Source: Patiria miniata (lineage: Eukaryota; Echinodermata; Asteroidea; Valvatida; Asterinidae). From it: a DNA stretch of 64,000 bases. Under the pieces are notes generated by a model. The model worked only from the letters and a program-made list of their open reading frames with translations. It did not search any database and was not told where the DNA came from. Below, piece by piece: positions 11,311 to 23,296 of the stretch. How positions within the stretch are numbered: the stretch's first letter is position 1; each line of letters opens with the position of its first letter. The position numbers and the translations under genes were made by a program. Where the stretch lies: the NCBI RefSeq assembly GCF_015706575.1, contig NW_024037064.1:13741606-13805605 (forward strand), read 5' to 3'.

Positions 11311-13510
11311 AGTATGTTTCCCGCCAACATCCTCTTCAGGGCTACATCTGAACCAAATGACCTTTTTTTCAGAGCTAAGTGCATCTTCTAGAGTGATTCT
11401 TGATCTTACCTTGGTTTAAAGGTAAAGTCCATCACTTGTAGCTGTCCAAAAAAAAAAAAAACCTTGTTGACATTTGTCACACAATTGTTGGATCTTATAA
11501 ACCTACATGTATACATGCACTTTTTCTATTTTTGGGGGGATCAAGTTGTAGATACTAATGCAGTACAACTAAACAGGAATTGCCATTAAAAGAGAAAATG
11601 GTGATCAAATCTGCCCTTCAAAATGACCCCGTCAGCAATGGGATAAATGTTCGAAAATAATAGGATGTTGATACGATCACTATGGAATAGATGTTGGTCA
11701 AATTGCACAGGCAGCTATGGTAATTACATTTATTTTGAAAAATGTTTGTTAGCTTGAATATTGGCTGTCTTTTAGCCCTCCTGAGTTTCTCAACACATAC
11801 AGTTACACTATCCATCACACATACTGAGAAAAAATCAAATATTCAGTTAACTTGTCGAGAATTTATTAATGTGTTACTTTAACAAGAATTTGTTCATGTA
11901 ATCTTTTTGTTTCATTAACAAAATTATTAACAGGAAAATACGTAAAACGGCTGCAAACTGCTAACTGACTGGTTGGACCTGAAATTTATTAATCACAAAA
12001 TTAATGCGTCCTGACATTTTGAACTTAGCGAGTTCTTCAGAGGTTAAAATCAAACATTTTATACTTTAGCTTCTGAAGAACTTGCTGAGTTTGAAACACA
12101 AGTATGCATTCATTTTTTATCAAAACATTTATTAAATGTATTCCTTTGTTCGACTGTCAAATCCCATTATGACCAAATATACATAGGAAATTGGCTTTTT
12201 TTTCCATTTTGTTCAACACAATAGTAACACCATTCTCTAATTATTCAGCAAATACATGTTTATAAAAGTTGGATTAAGCACTGCAATTATGTCATGTGCA
12301 TGTATTTGGGGCAAAAATAAGATACAGTATACAGTCGAATACATGTACTAATAAGAAGAGCACTGTTAATACATCCTGCTTATAACAAGGAAAATTTTGG
12401 TCCCAAGTCTTTCTTTGTCTTTGTTTTTCCAGTACTGATAATACAAGGTACATGTATCTGTTATAACAAGGTGATTTATTTGTCAAATCACAATGACCTT
12501 GAACTGTATTTCAATGTACCACCTATTCTCTGGACATTTTGGTGTAATTTTTCTTTACAAAATTTTTGTGTCAAATAAATGTATAGTGACTAATCATTAC
12601 AACTGTCATTTTCTATTCAAGTGCACAGTACATGAATTGACAGATGTTCATGAAAGTACATGCTTCAAAGTATTCAAATACCCCTAAACAAACTATCAGT
12701 GAAATTTGGCCATTTGGGATATTCAGGGCTCTACTTCTCCTAGTTATAGATGTAATATTTGACTCTATGCAAAATGTTTCGGAATTATATTTTATATATT
12801 ATTGTTATATAATATGGCAATCATATTTATTATTTATTAATAATTATATTTGTTATATAAGATTTATAGTCAGCCAGAATGATACCTGAAAGGTCAAAGA
12901 TGCATATACATGTACCTGCAAATGTTACTGTGAACCCAAAGAGTGAGAAAATTATAATAAATACAGCAGTCTGGCAGAATTCTAGTGAAAGTTTTTATTT
13001 GAGAATTTTTATAGTGTACTGGTTTGATTCAAATGATTTCCAAGCCAAACAGTTAATTGTCACACTGTCATTAAAATGGTATGACTATTCACAATATTAA
13101 ACACATTTAACAATAATCAATATTCTGCAGAGAAGACAACATTTTTGTAATTTACATGTCATTGCCAGTTTATGCGAATGCGAAAGCGTATCAAATTTTG
13201 AGGTTTCATTGTGACGTTTGACGTTTCCCTGACAAATTCACTTCATTGTGGAATTCGCGTGAAGTATGAACTGGCCTTTAGTGTCCTCGGAACATAATAT
13301 TAGTGATAAATTGCTTATATGAGTAAAGCTTCTGAACAGAAACAGTAAAACACCAACTTTAATTTTAAAATGTTAGTGGTAAAAATTGTGTATGCACTGA
13401 AGCACAGGTATATATCTATTTGCATATACTTGTGCTGACAGAAAGACATGTACATAGGTAAAGCTTGTAACCAAGTACAAGCACCAAGTTGGATACCCAC
13501 AACTTTCAGT
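11311..13510. other. Harbinger inter-gene region, non-coding
   Basis: AT-rich, no coding signal. It contains a small hairpin at about 12026-12090 (gagttcttcaga against tctgaagaact). At about 11414-11445, ttaaaggtaaagtccatcac resembles one end of the TTAA-flanked MITE at 31632, suggesting an old, truncated relative. Confidence 0.45.
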
Positions 13511-15362
13511 TCAGTCTTTCTTTTCAAGAGATTTGAGCAATGCCATCATAATGGTCTGTGTCTGCTGTGCTTGTTGTTGCATAAACTGCTGCTGTTGAAG
13601 GACTAGATGCTGCATTTGTTGCTGCTGTTGTTGCATTTGCTGTTGATGTTGATTTTGCTGCTGTTGCAGAAACTCAAACCTCAGATTCCTTTCTTTTTCT
13701 TCTTGCTTTCTTCTTTCCTCTTCCTCTTTCCTTCTCATCATCTCCTCTTTTCTAAATTCTTGATCTAACTCAATTTTTCTCTCTAGAATACTGAAAGTCT
13801 CTGTGCCATTGTTTCTCCTCTTCCTCGGTGTGGTACATGTACTTTCACCACTCTGTCTGAAAGACCAATGTTTAATACAAAATAAATTCACATGCTACAA
13901 AGACTATAATGGGGTTATTCATATTATGCAACTTTATCTTGGATTTAGAAAATTTAGTTAACTTTGGAATTTAACATTTTATTTGGCCAGTTAGCATACA
14001 TAAACATGTAAACAATGATATGGTTTCCACTGTTTCTTGTCTAGACACTGAAGTCAATATAGACTAAGTAATATTCAGAAAATCTCTTTTTAGCTGAATT
14101 TGGTTTTGAATTGTTCATAGCTAGTCAACAATACCTCTTTTTGGTCTCAGAAAATCTTTCCAACATCAGCTTTTGCATCTCCACTCCATCCAATCTCTTC
14201 TTTTCTTCTTCATCCTTTTTCTGAGATGGGATAAGCTCTGCGTCACACTCCATCTCATCCAGCTGCTCGAGTAGATCTCTGATTTCTCTCTGTGTATCTG
14301 TCTCCTCTGTGCTGATACCAGATGCAGCCCTGTCTTTGTTGTTTGCGTGTTTCAGTTTTGCTTTCAGCCCCTTGTACTTATCTCGGACAGTTCTTTGGTT
14401 GAGGGTTATGGCCGTCTTGAATGCTTCAGTAAGAGGTTGGAGAGCTGTGGCAACCTGCTCCCATACCTTTCCTCTCTCCTGCGTCCCATGTCTGTGCCTG
14501 AAGGGGTTTTGCACCACGAGTTCACGGAGTAAACAAACCTCCATACCTTCATTCCATTGTGACTTCTTCCTGGGAAATAAAGTTAGCAAAATCTGTGCTA
14601 CAAGGAGGAGAACTAAATTGCCATTTCCTGTTTCGGTAAAGGCTTTTTGTTTAGTTCTTCACTTTAATTAACATGCATATGGTCAGTTCAACAATTTTGC
14701 ACTGACTGAGATAAAAGAAACTTGGTGCACCCATTTCGCAAACTTATTTCATCCAGACTTATCGGTTGCTGTTTTTAGCTGTTCAGTAGTTACTTTTATT
14801 TACTTCAAAATCATCAAGATCTTGAGATGAGGATCTAAAACCAACATATGGGATAAGACATTTCAAACACCAATTATAATTGAGATGACACAATGAATGC
14901 AGGAAGGAGAGGGGTTGCAGTACATAACATGTGAAAGCTATTTTTTCGGAGTTGTGTGGTTAGTATGCCCTTGCGTTGTCAGGAGACATCAGCTATGTAT
15001 TTTCTACAATAATTTCAGGTAAACTTGATGAGATGTAATTCAGTGCATGCTGGAGTGGCAAACAGAAAATGGGAGCATTTTTGGTCTGCCAGACAAGGTG
15101 TAACATAATATCTAATTAACATACATCTATCAAATTTTCCAAATATACCGGATGTGGGGAAATTACACTTCTGAAAAGTGTCAATTTGGGAATAAGATGA
15201 AATGTGAATTATCGTGCAATTGCCCACTTTAATAAGAACAAGGTTGTGAATAACATACTCATCTTGAAATCTATCTTGAACTTACTTCTTATCGGTAGGC
15301 TTACTGATCAGCTTCTCTCTACCATCCTCTTCGCCTGCGGGCTTCTTATCTGTCATACTTTC
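13511..15362 (-). CDS. Harbinger Myb/SANT-like DNA-binding protein, exons 2-4
   Basis: Exon 2 is 15286-15362 (acceptor ttacag, donor aa|gtaagt), exon 3 is 14135-14569 (acceptor tttcccag, donor gag|gtattg) and exon 4 is 13511-13856 (acceptor ctttcag, TGA stop). Phases agree at every junction, and with exon 1 at 27748-27783 they give 297 codons without a break. Exon 3 encodes a trihelix-type SANT/Myb-like domain (SQWNEGMEVCLLRELV, VWEQVATALQ, TVRDKYKGLKAK). Exon 4 holds an acidic/basic coiled coil and a Gln-rich segment (QQQQNQHQQQMQQQQQQM), ending MMALLKSLEKKD. In Harbinger elements such a protein binds the termini and brings the transposase into the nucleus. The gene looks intact although intron 1 has been expanded to over 12 kb by a retrotransposon. 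Confidence 0.8.
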
Positions 15363-15578
15363 CTGTAATTTTGAAAATGTGATTACACAGTAGGCCCAAT
15401 CAAACTAAGTCTAATTTTTATAACCATTTGTAGGCCTTTGTTACCTAATTCATGGAGCAGGATAAAAACAGGGCCCCAATTTTTTTTCTAAACATGTTTT
15501 TCAATTAATTGTTGTGATTGTGGGTTTATTTTAATTATTAATTTATCTGTTGATTGAATTAGGCCAAAAAAGTCTAGG

Positions 15579-15583
15579 ATAGC
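15579..15583. repeat. BEL target-site duplication, left copy
   Basis: atagc immediately outside the left LTR. The same five bases follow the right LTR at 27334-27338. Five bp is the usual BEL/Pao duplication length. Confidence 0.9.
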
Positions 15584-16331
15584 TGTAGACTCAATCCAAT
15601 TTGTATGGTTGCTCACTTCAATCTTTTATTTGCCAGCACAAACAATTCAGTGTACAGGTATATGGGCACCAGTGGGCACGGAGATGAGTTATTAGCAGTA
15701 TAGTTTACTGGATGATCTGCTTACACTGGATACACTGGATGATCTGGATACAGTTGTACAGCCAAGACAGTTGAACAGCAGTTGTACAAACAGTAAAAAC
15801 ACCCTCCCGATAACACCTCAAACAGCTTCGGTGATTATCCCTCCCTTTTAATGTGAGCTTTAATTAGAAAGGGAAATATAGGGAGAATAAACAATGAGGT
15901 CATCAGGAGTAATTGCCATAATTATCATCCCTAAACTAGCTTATCAGTAAGGTGAAACAACACACATGTACAAATGAGAACCAGGTAATAACGGCGATCA
16001 GATGAGTCCATGTCCCTACAATAACTTGTATAATAACAGACTGTATCAAAACATGCAGGAAAGCCCATCAAAAAGTCCCAATATTTTCCCACTAAGTATA
16101 TTTACGCCCCCAAATCTATATCCCTCAGTTAAATAACAATTTATGGAATAATCACTTACCCAACCGAGTATCTCTGAACCCCTATTTGTGTATGAAAATG
16201 CTGGTTTTGAACCCTGAAAATCACTTTTAGCGGTGGAGTCAGCCGCGCGGTCACGGCAGAAAGTGCGCCCTCAAGCGAATGCAAGAAACTGAAGCGCGCC
16301 CTCAAGCAAGGCATGCAGTGCAGCTGCAACA
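15584..16331 (-). repeat. BEL 3' LTR (intact)
   Basis: 748 bp, TG...CA ends in minus orientation. The AATAAA polyadenylation signal lies at 15625-15630 on the minus strand, about 40 bp from the LTR end. It matches the interrupted 5' LTR almost exactly. Confidence 0.92.
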
Positions 16332-16346
16332 TGGCCGCCCCCAAAT
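16332..16346 (-). promoter_or_regulatory. Polypurine tract of the BEL element
   Basis: Directly upstream of the 3' LTR on the minus strand the sequence reads tttgggggcggcca. The purine-rich run is in the position expected for plus-strand DNA priming. Confidence 0.6.
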
Positions 16347-16469
16347 TTCAACAAGAAATTTGCAAACTGTAATTGCAATTACAAAAACTTCAAAACTTTT
16401 AGTTTAACTTCAAACACTGGAAAATGCAGTTAACACGAAACAACAGGTTTGCTACTCTTGCGCACGCAC

Positions 16470-17609
16470 TCAGTTCCTAATGCCACAGAGCCTAAAGGGA
16501 ATGGGGATCTGGGTGAGTAAAACCTTGGTCAAACCGGGAGTATCACCTTCGTCATACTTGGCTAGTTTTATGAGCCGGGCAACAGGACGCTTGTAGACTC
16601 TGTTGTTCACTTGAACGTTGACCACCCTAACTCGCTTGTCGTCACTGGGAAAGACTTGAGTAACAGTACCCACTGGCCACTGCGACCTTGATAGCTGAGG
16701 ATCCGCTATCATAACAACATTTCCTTCCGACAGGTTCTCCTCTTCCCTTTGCCACTTCTGGCGGGTTTGAAGGCTAGGAAGATAGGACCTAACGAAGTGA
16801 CGCCAAAATTGATCAGCTAGCACTTGGCTGTGTCGCCAACTCCTACGACCCCTCAGTTCGCTCTCGTCATAGACTACCATTGGTAGCGCCGGATCCCGTC
16901 TTCCCATCAGGAGCATATTTGGAGTAACCGGATCCACGTCGGCTATCTCAGATGAAGCGTATCCAAGAGGTTTTGAATTTAGGATGCCTTCGACCTCCAC
17001 TAGCACGGTGCGTAACACAGCATCTGTTACTGTCCTATCTCCAAGTACAGCCTTTAGTGCCCCCTTGGCTGACCTGACCTCACGCACCCAGGTACCCCCA
17101 AAATAGGGTGCGTTGAGGGGATTGAATTTGAACTTGACTCGATACTTGGCAAGTCGCTGGACAATATCTGGTTCCATTTCCTTCAAGGTCTGCTCGACTT
17201 CTGTATTGGCCCCCTAAAAGTTGGTTCCACAGTCACTTAGAAGTTCAAACGGAACTCCTCTGCGGGAGGCAAAGCGCCTGTAGGCCATCAGGAAGTGATC
17301 TGGATCAAGGCTCTCGAGAAGGTCAAGATGCACGGCACGAGTGGTCATGCACTTAAAAAGCAACCCCCACCTTTTTTCCTGTCTTCGCCCAATTTTAACT
17401 GTCATGGGCCCAAAGCAGTCCATTCCTGTCGAGTAGAAAGGTGGTTTTCCCAAGCGCAACTTGCACTCTGGAAGATCACCCATACGTGGGACCTTGGGTG
17501 TTCCTCGCCAGCGACGGCATCCGGGATAAGCATGCAAGATTCCCTTGACCTCGGCGTCGCAAATGGGCAAACACCTGTTCGGTTCCAGCTTGATGACTGA
17601 GATAGGCAT
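16470..17609 (-). pseudogene. BEL integrase core and C-terminal domain, interrupted
   Basis: Residues include CRRWRGTPKVPRMGDLP (end of the zinc-binding region), STGMDCFGP (first Asp), DCGTNF (second Asp), then an in-frame TAG at 17214-17216, continuing in the same frame with PYFGGTWVREVRSAK and a DUF5641-like tail (GNVVMIADPQ, RPVARLIKLA). BEL integrases usually have WER at the third catalytic position; here it is WVR, so the Glu appears lost. The zinc-binding His/Cys part begins in the preceding ORF, joined by a frameshift near 17600. The role would be insertion of the cDNA copy. With a stop between the second and third catalytic positions this copy is unlikely to work. Confidence 0.85.
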
Positions 17610-19653
17610 CAGCGTCCTTTATCAGGAGTTTTGTCACAGGATGATGTTGGTCAAGTACGACTGGATGAGGCTCAATAGAAATTGAGTCGTTTTTGGCTAC
17701 CCGTCTGAGCCGACCTCCAACTCTGATCAATTTGTCAGCTGGGTCAAGTTCAGGCGCCAATTCCAGCAGACGACTATTACGAGAAAGTTCCCTATTGGAT
17801 GAAAGTGCAGTGACTTCCTCCTTGAAGGTGTCCTTCTGTGCCTGTCGTAGCAGTAAGATCTCGATCTCACGGCGTTGATCTGGAGTTAAGGTACCCTCGA
17901 GCAACTGGTCATCTGTGTAACGCTGCTGTCCAACCGCACTTACCAACTCTCCCCAACTGGGAAAGGCTTTGAAATCAACGTCTACCTCTGAAGTAGGAAC
18001 TGTGAGTCCGCAGAAGACACTCCTTATTTCATTCTGTTCTACTGATGAGCTGACACGAGTTTGGGCCAAGACACTTGCACTGTCTTTCTGCCATTCCTCT
18101 TGTGGATCCAGAAGCCACTTTGGGCCCTCAGTCCACCTTGAGCCTTCTCCCAGCTTGCAAACCGGTAAGCCACGGGTTATATCATCAGCAGGATTGTCCT
18201 CACTCCGGACGTAGCGCCACTCAATGTCATCAGTCAATGTTTGTATCTCAGCTATGCGGGTTCCAACAAATACCTTGAAACGGCATGACTCTGACTGAAT
18301 CCAGCTGAGTACTGTGGTGGAGTCGCTCCACATCAGAGTGTACTGGATCTCAACTGTCAGGGCTTCAAGGACAACTTGACAAATTTGGGCACCAAGGAGA
18401 GCTGCCATCAGCTCTTGACGTGGCATGGATAGTAGGCGCTTTGGTGCAACCCGGCATTTGGCCAATACAAAGCTCAAATGGACCTCCCCTTGGCTGTCAA
18501 CTGTACGCAGGTAGGCAACTGCTCCGTACAGCTTCTCTGACGCATCACAAAATATATGCAGAGACCTCTTTGCTGTTGCTGTGTCAACCGATGGTGGTGT
18601 GTAACACCGCGGCAGGCGCATCTGTGGGATGTGTTCCAACTCGGTGCACCACTCCTCCCACCTCTGGGTCAAGCCGGTGTCTGTCACCCTCTCATCCCAA
18701 TCCAACTTTTCTAACCACAGGTCACGAACCAACAACTTGGCTCTTGCAGTGAACGGTGCAATATCCCCCAGTGGTTCGAACTGACTGGCAAGGACCCTGA
18801 GAGCGATGCGCTTAGTCAGCACCTGGTTGTCTGGAACCTTCGCTGGGTGATGCAACTCATCACTCTTCCAGTCCCAACATAATCCCAGAGCCGGTTCCGG
18901 ATCGCCTTCTTGTAGACCCAGGGACAATGACTGCACCTGACGAGTTGAGCATGCCTCCACAGGAAGACCTTCAAGTGTTTTGGGGTGACTGCTTGCATAT
19001 TTCACCATCTGAAATCCTACTTCTTGTAGGCATTTGCGTGTGCCAAGAACAAGTTCGGCTGCTTCTTGTTCGCTATCTCGGCTGGCCAGCTGGTTGTCCA
19101 CATACGTCTCTTTCTCTACTGTATACTGAACCTGTGGATACTGCTCGACCCGGTCCGTAGCAGCTTTCTGAAGGGCGAATGCTGCACAGCAGGGACTGCA
19201 TGCAGCCCCGAAAGGCAGCACCATCCACTCAAAGACAACCCACTTGTCAAGCTGGTCATCTTTCCAAAGAAATCGGAACATTCGTCGCTCTTCAGGAAGA
19301 AGTCTGACTTGATGGAACATGGCGGTAATATCGCCCAACACTGCCACCTTACCCTGACGAAAACGCAAGAGAACATCCAAGAGCGATGGACCTAAAGTTG
19401 GACCAGCAAGCAATTCATGGTTGAGGCTCTGTCCACCACACTCAAACGAGCAATTGAAAACGAGACGGTTTTTTCCACTGCTGTGCACAACATGACATGG
19501 AATGTACCAACCCTGTTGCTGGTCCGCCGACAAATCATCCACCGGTCCAAGGTTCCTCACTTGTCCCTGGTCTTGGAGCTTCCGGATGTATGAGCGACAA
19601 TAATCAGACAAATCTGGGTTCCGTTCAATTTTCCTCTGGTTTGAGCGGGCCAA
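17476..19653 (-). pseudogene. BEL reverse transcriptase and RNase H
   Basis: The ORF is 725 codons. The RT domain is at about residues 15-230: GWYIPCHVVHSSGKNRLVFN, AVLGDITAMFHQV (first Asp), VLPFGAACSP, then TYVDNQLAS where the family has YVDD. The second Asp is Asn here, which should cripple polymerisation. RNase H is at about residues 365-500 with CDASEK, RQELMAAL, WSDSTT and NPADDITRG, so its acidic residues are present. The end enters the integrase zinc region (HHPVTKLLIKDA) before running out of frame. The start is not a true initiation site: the frame continues from the upstream gag-protease ORF through an indel near 19675. Confidence 0.88.
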
Positions 19654-20836
19654 TGCCAGTACTGCTTGTGGGAGATTGGAAGGTCTCTTGGTTAGGTTTC
19701 CACAAAAGCGGAGTCTCTAGTCGTTTCACACCATCAACTTCAACTTCCTTGGTGTTCTCCTCCAAGATGCTTATGGCCAACTTGTCATTCCTTGAGCGGG
19801 TTGCCTGTTTCTCATTTACCTGCGGTAACTTGTCAACTGTCATAAATTGCTCCATCATCTGGTGCAGCTTCTGGTCTGGTTGCTGTAAGGTGCATGAAGT
19901 GAACAAAACCCTTTGGCCTTCCAAAGTTTTGCCAGGGATCTGCAGACCTTGGTGACCAAGAACAGTCCAGCCAAACAAGGTGTTCACCGCCACAGGTGAA
20001 CTAGACTTTGGACCAGAGCGGGCTTCAGATGAGAGCGTGAGTTCAACATGGTCTGCACCGATTAGCACAGACGGTTGAACTCTATGGGCAGAAAACAAGG
20101 CTAGCCCTCTTAAGTGAGGCCACTTGTCTTGTAGCTGTTCTGCGGACACACTGTAATCGACCAGTTGAACATCTGGGGCAGTGAATGCACACTGTATAGC
20201 ATACTTCTCACTGTCTCCCCGAGCCGAGACCTGAAAGTTGACACATTCTCCCTTCCATTTAGTGTCGCCCATCACTGTGGTAATGCAAAGATTCTCTTTG
20301 TGGCCTGAAATATCCAACTGTTCCACAACTGACTGGAGAACCATGGTCCTTTCGGCGCATTCATCCAACACGCCGAAGGTGTCGATGCTACCCCCAGGTC
20401 CATGAACAGTGAGTGGTACAACTTTGATCAGCACATCACGGTTGTAGTCAACTCTTGGACTGGGCCCAACTCCTGAGCACAATACAGCTTGTTTTACTGT
20501 TGGCTCATTGAGTTCGTGGAGACTGGTGCGATGGTCAGCCTGGCATTCTTCACACTTTTTTGGATACAGGCAATCCTTTTCGTGCTTCTTAGCACATTTT
20601 CTGCAGCGCTGGTTTGTTGTCAACCACTGGAGTTTCTGGTCCCGTTTCAGTCCCTTGAATTTTTCGCAAGTCTCCAGGTAATGGCCTGTCTCTTTTACTT
20701 TGCAGTACAGACAAGTAATCCTCTCAGGAGTCATTGCAGATGTTTTGCTTGGACTTTGGGCCTTAGCCTCCCAGTTGGCCTTCTTATTCTTGATTGTTGG
20801 CGAAGCTGCTGCCGACTGAGGACCAGCTTGGGCCAT
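19625..20836 (-). pseudogene. BEL zinc knuckles and aspartic protease region
   Basis: In the same frame as gag but separated from it by a TAG at 20879-20881. The ATG at 20834-20836 is the first Met after that stop. Cys/His-rich nucleocapsid motifs are CLYCKVKETGHYLETC and CRKCAKKHEKDC followed by CEECQADH (residues about 38-105). The DUF1758-type retropepsin follows, with its active-site loop reading GVLDECAERTMVL. The Asp is kept, but the small residue after it (usually Gly) is Cys. The C-terminal linker (TPLLWKPNQ) leads into RT in another frame, so a one-base shift near 19675 breaks the polyprotein. Confidence 0.82.
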
Positions 20837-20878
20837 GTAAGACCTCGATGGATGTGGTTGGCTTCCAGAAGACCTCTT

Positions 20879-22630
20879 CTACCCTTGACTCTTCCACGGT
20901 GAGGACTCCCTGGTGGACTTCGACTTGCTTGCCCTTTCTAGGAGGATCAAACCAGCAGGACCGGTCTTCTTTTTTAACCACTGGCTGAGATGATGTACGG
21001 TGTATTTCATACCTTGGTCTTGATTCCACATTTTGGAAAGGAATTCTGAATGCAGCCTTTCAGGTAATTTCTTTACCAGTTCAGTGGCATAGCGATGATG
21101 CTTAAGTTCATCGCGGAAGTCGAATTTTTCTGCTGTCTCTACTGCAGTAGCTAGCTCATCAGAGAAGTCACGGAGTCCAGACCAATCGTTGTGAGCCAGG
21201 ACAGGACGAGACTCTAGCTGATCTAGTAGGCCTTGGATTATTCGTGCTGGATCTCCATATGCCTTGTGAAACTGCTTCATTGTGGCGGCATATGCTCCAT
21301 CTCCCAAGATGAGGTTGCGATCGGCGATAGCAAGTGGACGACCTCCAAGGTGACTTCGCAGGTAGGTGAACTTGGTGGCCTCTGGTAGGTGGCACATAGG
21401 GCCCTTCATGATGCTGTCCCACAATGTCCTAAAGGTAACGTACTGCCTAACATCATGCTCACTGTCAAACTTAGGGATGTCCAGCTTCGGGAGACTGTCC
21501 CAAATTCCAAAGCCACAGCCGTATGGGCCTGTGAAAGCTGTCACAGGACTGTTACTGGCATTGGCAACAGGAGTTAGGGGCTTGTCCGTCGCTTTGGAAG
21601 TTCCCTTAGGACAGCATGAATGATTGTTACCTCTATCACCCTCTGATGGGTCATCATCACCCGAGGAACTTGGTTCACTCTGCTCTTCACCACTGGAAAC
21701 GTCTGCTCTACTGGTTGGCGGTCCCGGACCCTTGTCGTTCCCTGCAGGCTGCTGACTAGGAGGGCCACGTTGCGTTGAGCACTGACCACCCAATCCTTTT
21801 GTTGTTGGTGCGCCACTGGTAGACGGGAACTGTGCAACTGGTACACCATTGAACAAACGAACTGTGGGCAAAGACTGAACTAACATGGTGTTAGGTAAAA
21901 ATGCGGGAAGATTTGGGTTAAAGGAATGTGGCAAGGAACTTGTTGCTTGCGCGCTCGCCGCCCCGTGAGAAACGTAACTTGTCATGGAGGTGGCAATGCT
22001 GGGCTGCAGCAATGGCGCAGACACTGGCATATATGTGCAAGGATTCACTGAGGTATCAGTACCAGCCGGCGTAAACACGGTGGGCTCAGAGATACTTACC
22101 CCATTGTTTACCCATGCACTTGTTCTATTTTTGATCGACTCATCCCGACCCGGCAAGTTATGACCTGACTCAATTTGATTTTGCTCTTCTTGTTCAACAA
22201 CATCAAGTTCATGTTGCAGTCTCTCAGTCTCTACTTGAATCTCTGCCTGCCTATAGTCTGAGTCAATCTCAATTCCCCTCTGCATGGCCTGGAATTGGAC
22301 CCTTGCTTTCTCCTCATCTGCTTTTCTCCGGAGCTCCTCAAGTTTCCTGCGTGACTCCTGTTCGGCAAGACGCTTTACGATCTCCGACCTGGACGATCTA
22401 GCTGAGGAGTTGTGTGAGATTCCACTGCGAATGGAGGGAGGTCGGCCAGGATCCACTGGTCGCTGGGGCTGAAATAATTCTGATTGCTGCTGTAGACTAG
22501 GCGGAAGTGTCACCTGGTGATCATGGGCTAAGTGTAGCGGGTAACGCCGATGACGAGCAGGTCGTGACTCTTCGGCTTGGGGTTCTTCAGCTTGGGGTTC
22601 TTCAGCTTGGGGTTCACCGTTGACAGACAT
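20879..22630 (-). CDS. BEL Gag-like protein
   Basis: The first in-frame ATG is at 22628-22630 (MSVNGEP), 22 bp after the primer-binding site. The open frame reaches back into the LTR but only through non-ATG codons. About 583 codons: three EEPQA repeats at the N-terminus, an Arg/Glu-rich coiled coil (about residues 95-165: KRLAEQESRRKLEELRRKAD and onward), a low-complexity Ser/Pro/Gly middle, and a DUF1759-type gag domain (LPKLDIPKFDSE, SHLGGRPL, DELKHHRYATELVKKLP). It ends at TAG 20879-20881, after which the zinc knuckles continue in the same frame. In BEL elements gag and pol normally form one ORF, so this stop is either a mutation or a readthrough point. Confidence 0.85.
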   Translation of the reverse strand: MSVNGEPQAEEPQAEEPQAEESRPARHRRYPLHLAHDHQVTLPPSLQQQSELFQPQRPVDPGRPPSIRSGISHNSSARSSRSEIVKRLAEQESRRKLEELRRKADEEKARVQFQAMQRGIEIDSDYRQAEIQVETERLQHELDVVEQEEQNQIESGHNLPGRDESIKNRTSAWVNNGVSISEPTVFTPAGTDTSVNPCTYMPVSAPLLQPSIATSMTSYVSHGAASAQATSSLPHSFNPNLPAFLPNTMLVQSLPTVRLFNGVPVAQFPSTSGAPTTKGLGGQCSTQRGPPSQQPAGNDKGPGPPTSRADVSSGEEQSEPSSSGDDDPSEGDRGNNHSCCPKGTSKATDKPLTPVANASNSPVTAFTGPYGCGFGIWDSLPKLDIPKFDSEHDVRQYVTFRTLWDSIMKGPMCHLPEATKFTYLRSHLGGRPLAIADRNLILGDGAYAATMKQFHKAYGDPARIIQGLLDQLESRPVLAHNDWSGLRDFSDELATAVETAEKFDFRDELKHHRYATELVKKLPERLHSEFLSKMWNQDQGMKYTVHHLSQWLKKKTGPAGLILLERASKSKSTRESSPWKSQG

Positions 22631-22651
22631 GTCGATAAATTGCTGGATTGT

Positions 22652-22669
22652 ATCCGGCTCGAAGGACCA
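22652..22669 (-). promoter_or_regulatory. Primer-binding site, tRNA-Tyr type
   Basis: On the minus strand, six bases after the 5' LTR, comes tggtccttcgagccggat. Its complement, atccggctcgaaggacca, matches the 3' end of animal tRNA-Tyr (...TTCCGGCTCGAAGGA plus CCA) as I know it. This would prime minus-strand cDNA synthesis. Confidence 0.75.
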
Positions 22670-22675
22670 ATTTTC

Positions 22676-23103
22676 TGTAGACTCAATCCAATTTGTATGG
22701 TTGCTCACTTCAATCTTTTATTTGCCAGCACAAACAATTCAGTGTACAGGTATATGGGCACCAGTGGGCACAGAGATGAGTTATTAGCAGTATAGTTTAC
22801 TGGATGATCTGCTTACACTGGATACACTGGATGATCTGGATACAGTTGTACAGCCAAGACAGTTGAACAGCAGTTGTACAAACAGTAAAAACACCCTCCC
22901 GATAACACCTCAAACAGCTTCGGTGATTATCCCTCCCTTTTAATGTGAGCTTTAATTAGAAAGGGAAATATAGGGAGAATAAACAATGAGGTCATCAGGA
23001 GTAATTGCCATAATTATCATCCCTAAACTAGCTTATCAGTAAGGTGAAACAACACACATGTACAAATGAGAACCAGGTAATAACGGCGATCAGATGAGTC
23101 CAT
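22676..23103 (-). repeat. BEL 5' LTR, inner part (split by LINE)
   Basis: Matches 15584-16011 of the intact LTR with one substitution seen (cacagag against cacggag). The LTR resumes at 27010 after the LINE. It carries AATAAA on the minus strand at 22717-22722. Confidence 0.9.
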
Positions 23104-23296
23104 AATAATAATAATAATAATAGTGGCATCTTATTAAGCGCAAACAGGTCCATCACTAGGTGACGCTCATGGCGCTATACAAAGAGTAAGCACAAACTAC
23201 AAAACTTAAATGACAAAAATTATAAATAACAAAACTACAAATTATAAATGCTAGGTTCAAGACATATGAATTGCAAGGTGCAGGCCGAAGAGGAGA

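Noticed and set aside
22628..22708. Gag starting inside the LTR at 22708
   Set aside because: The codon there is GTG; the first in-frame ATG is at 22630, just after the primer-binding site.
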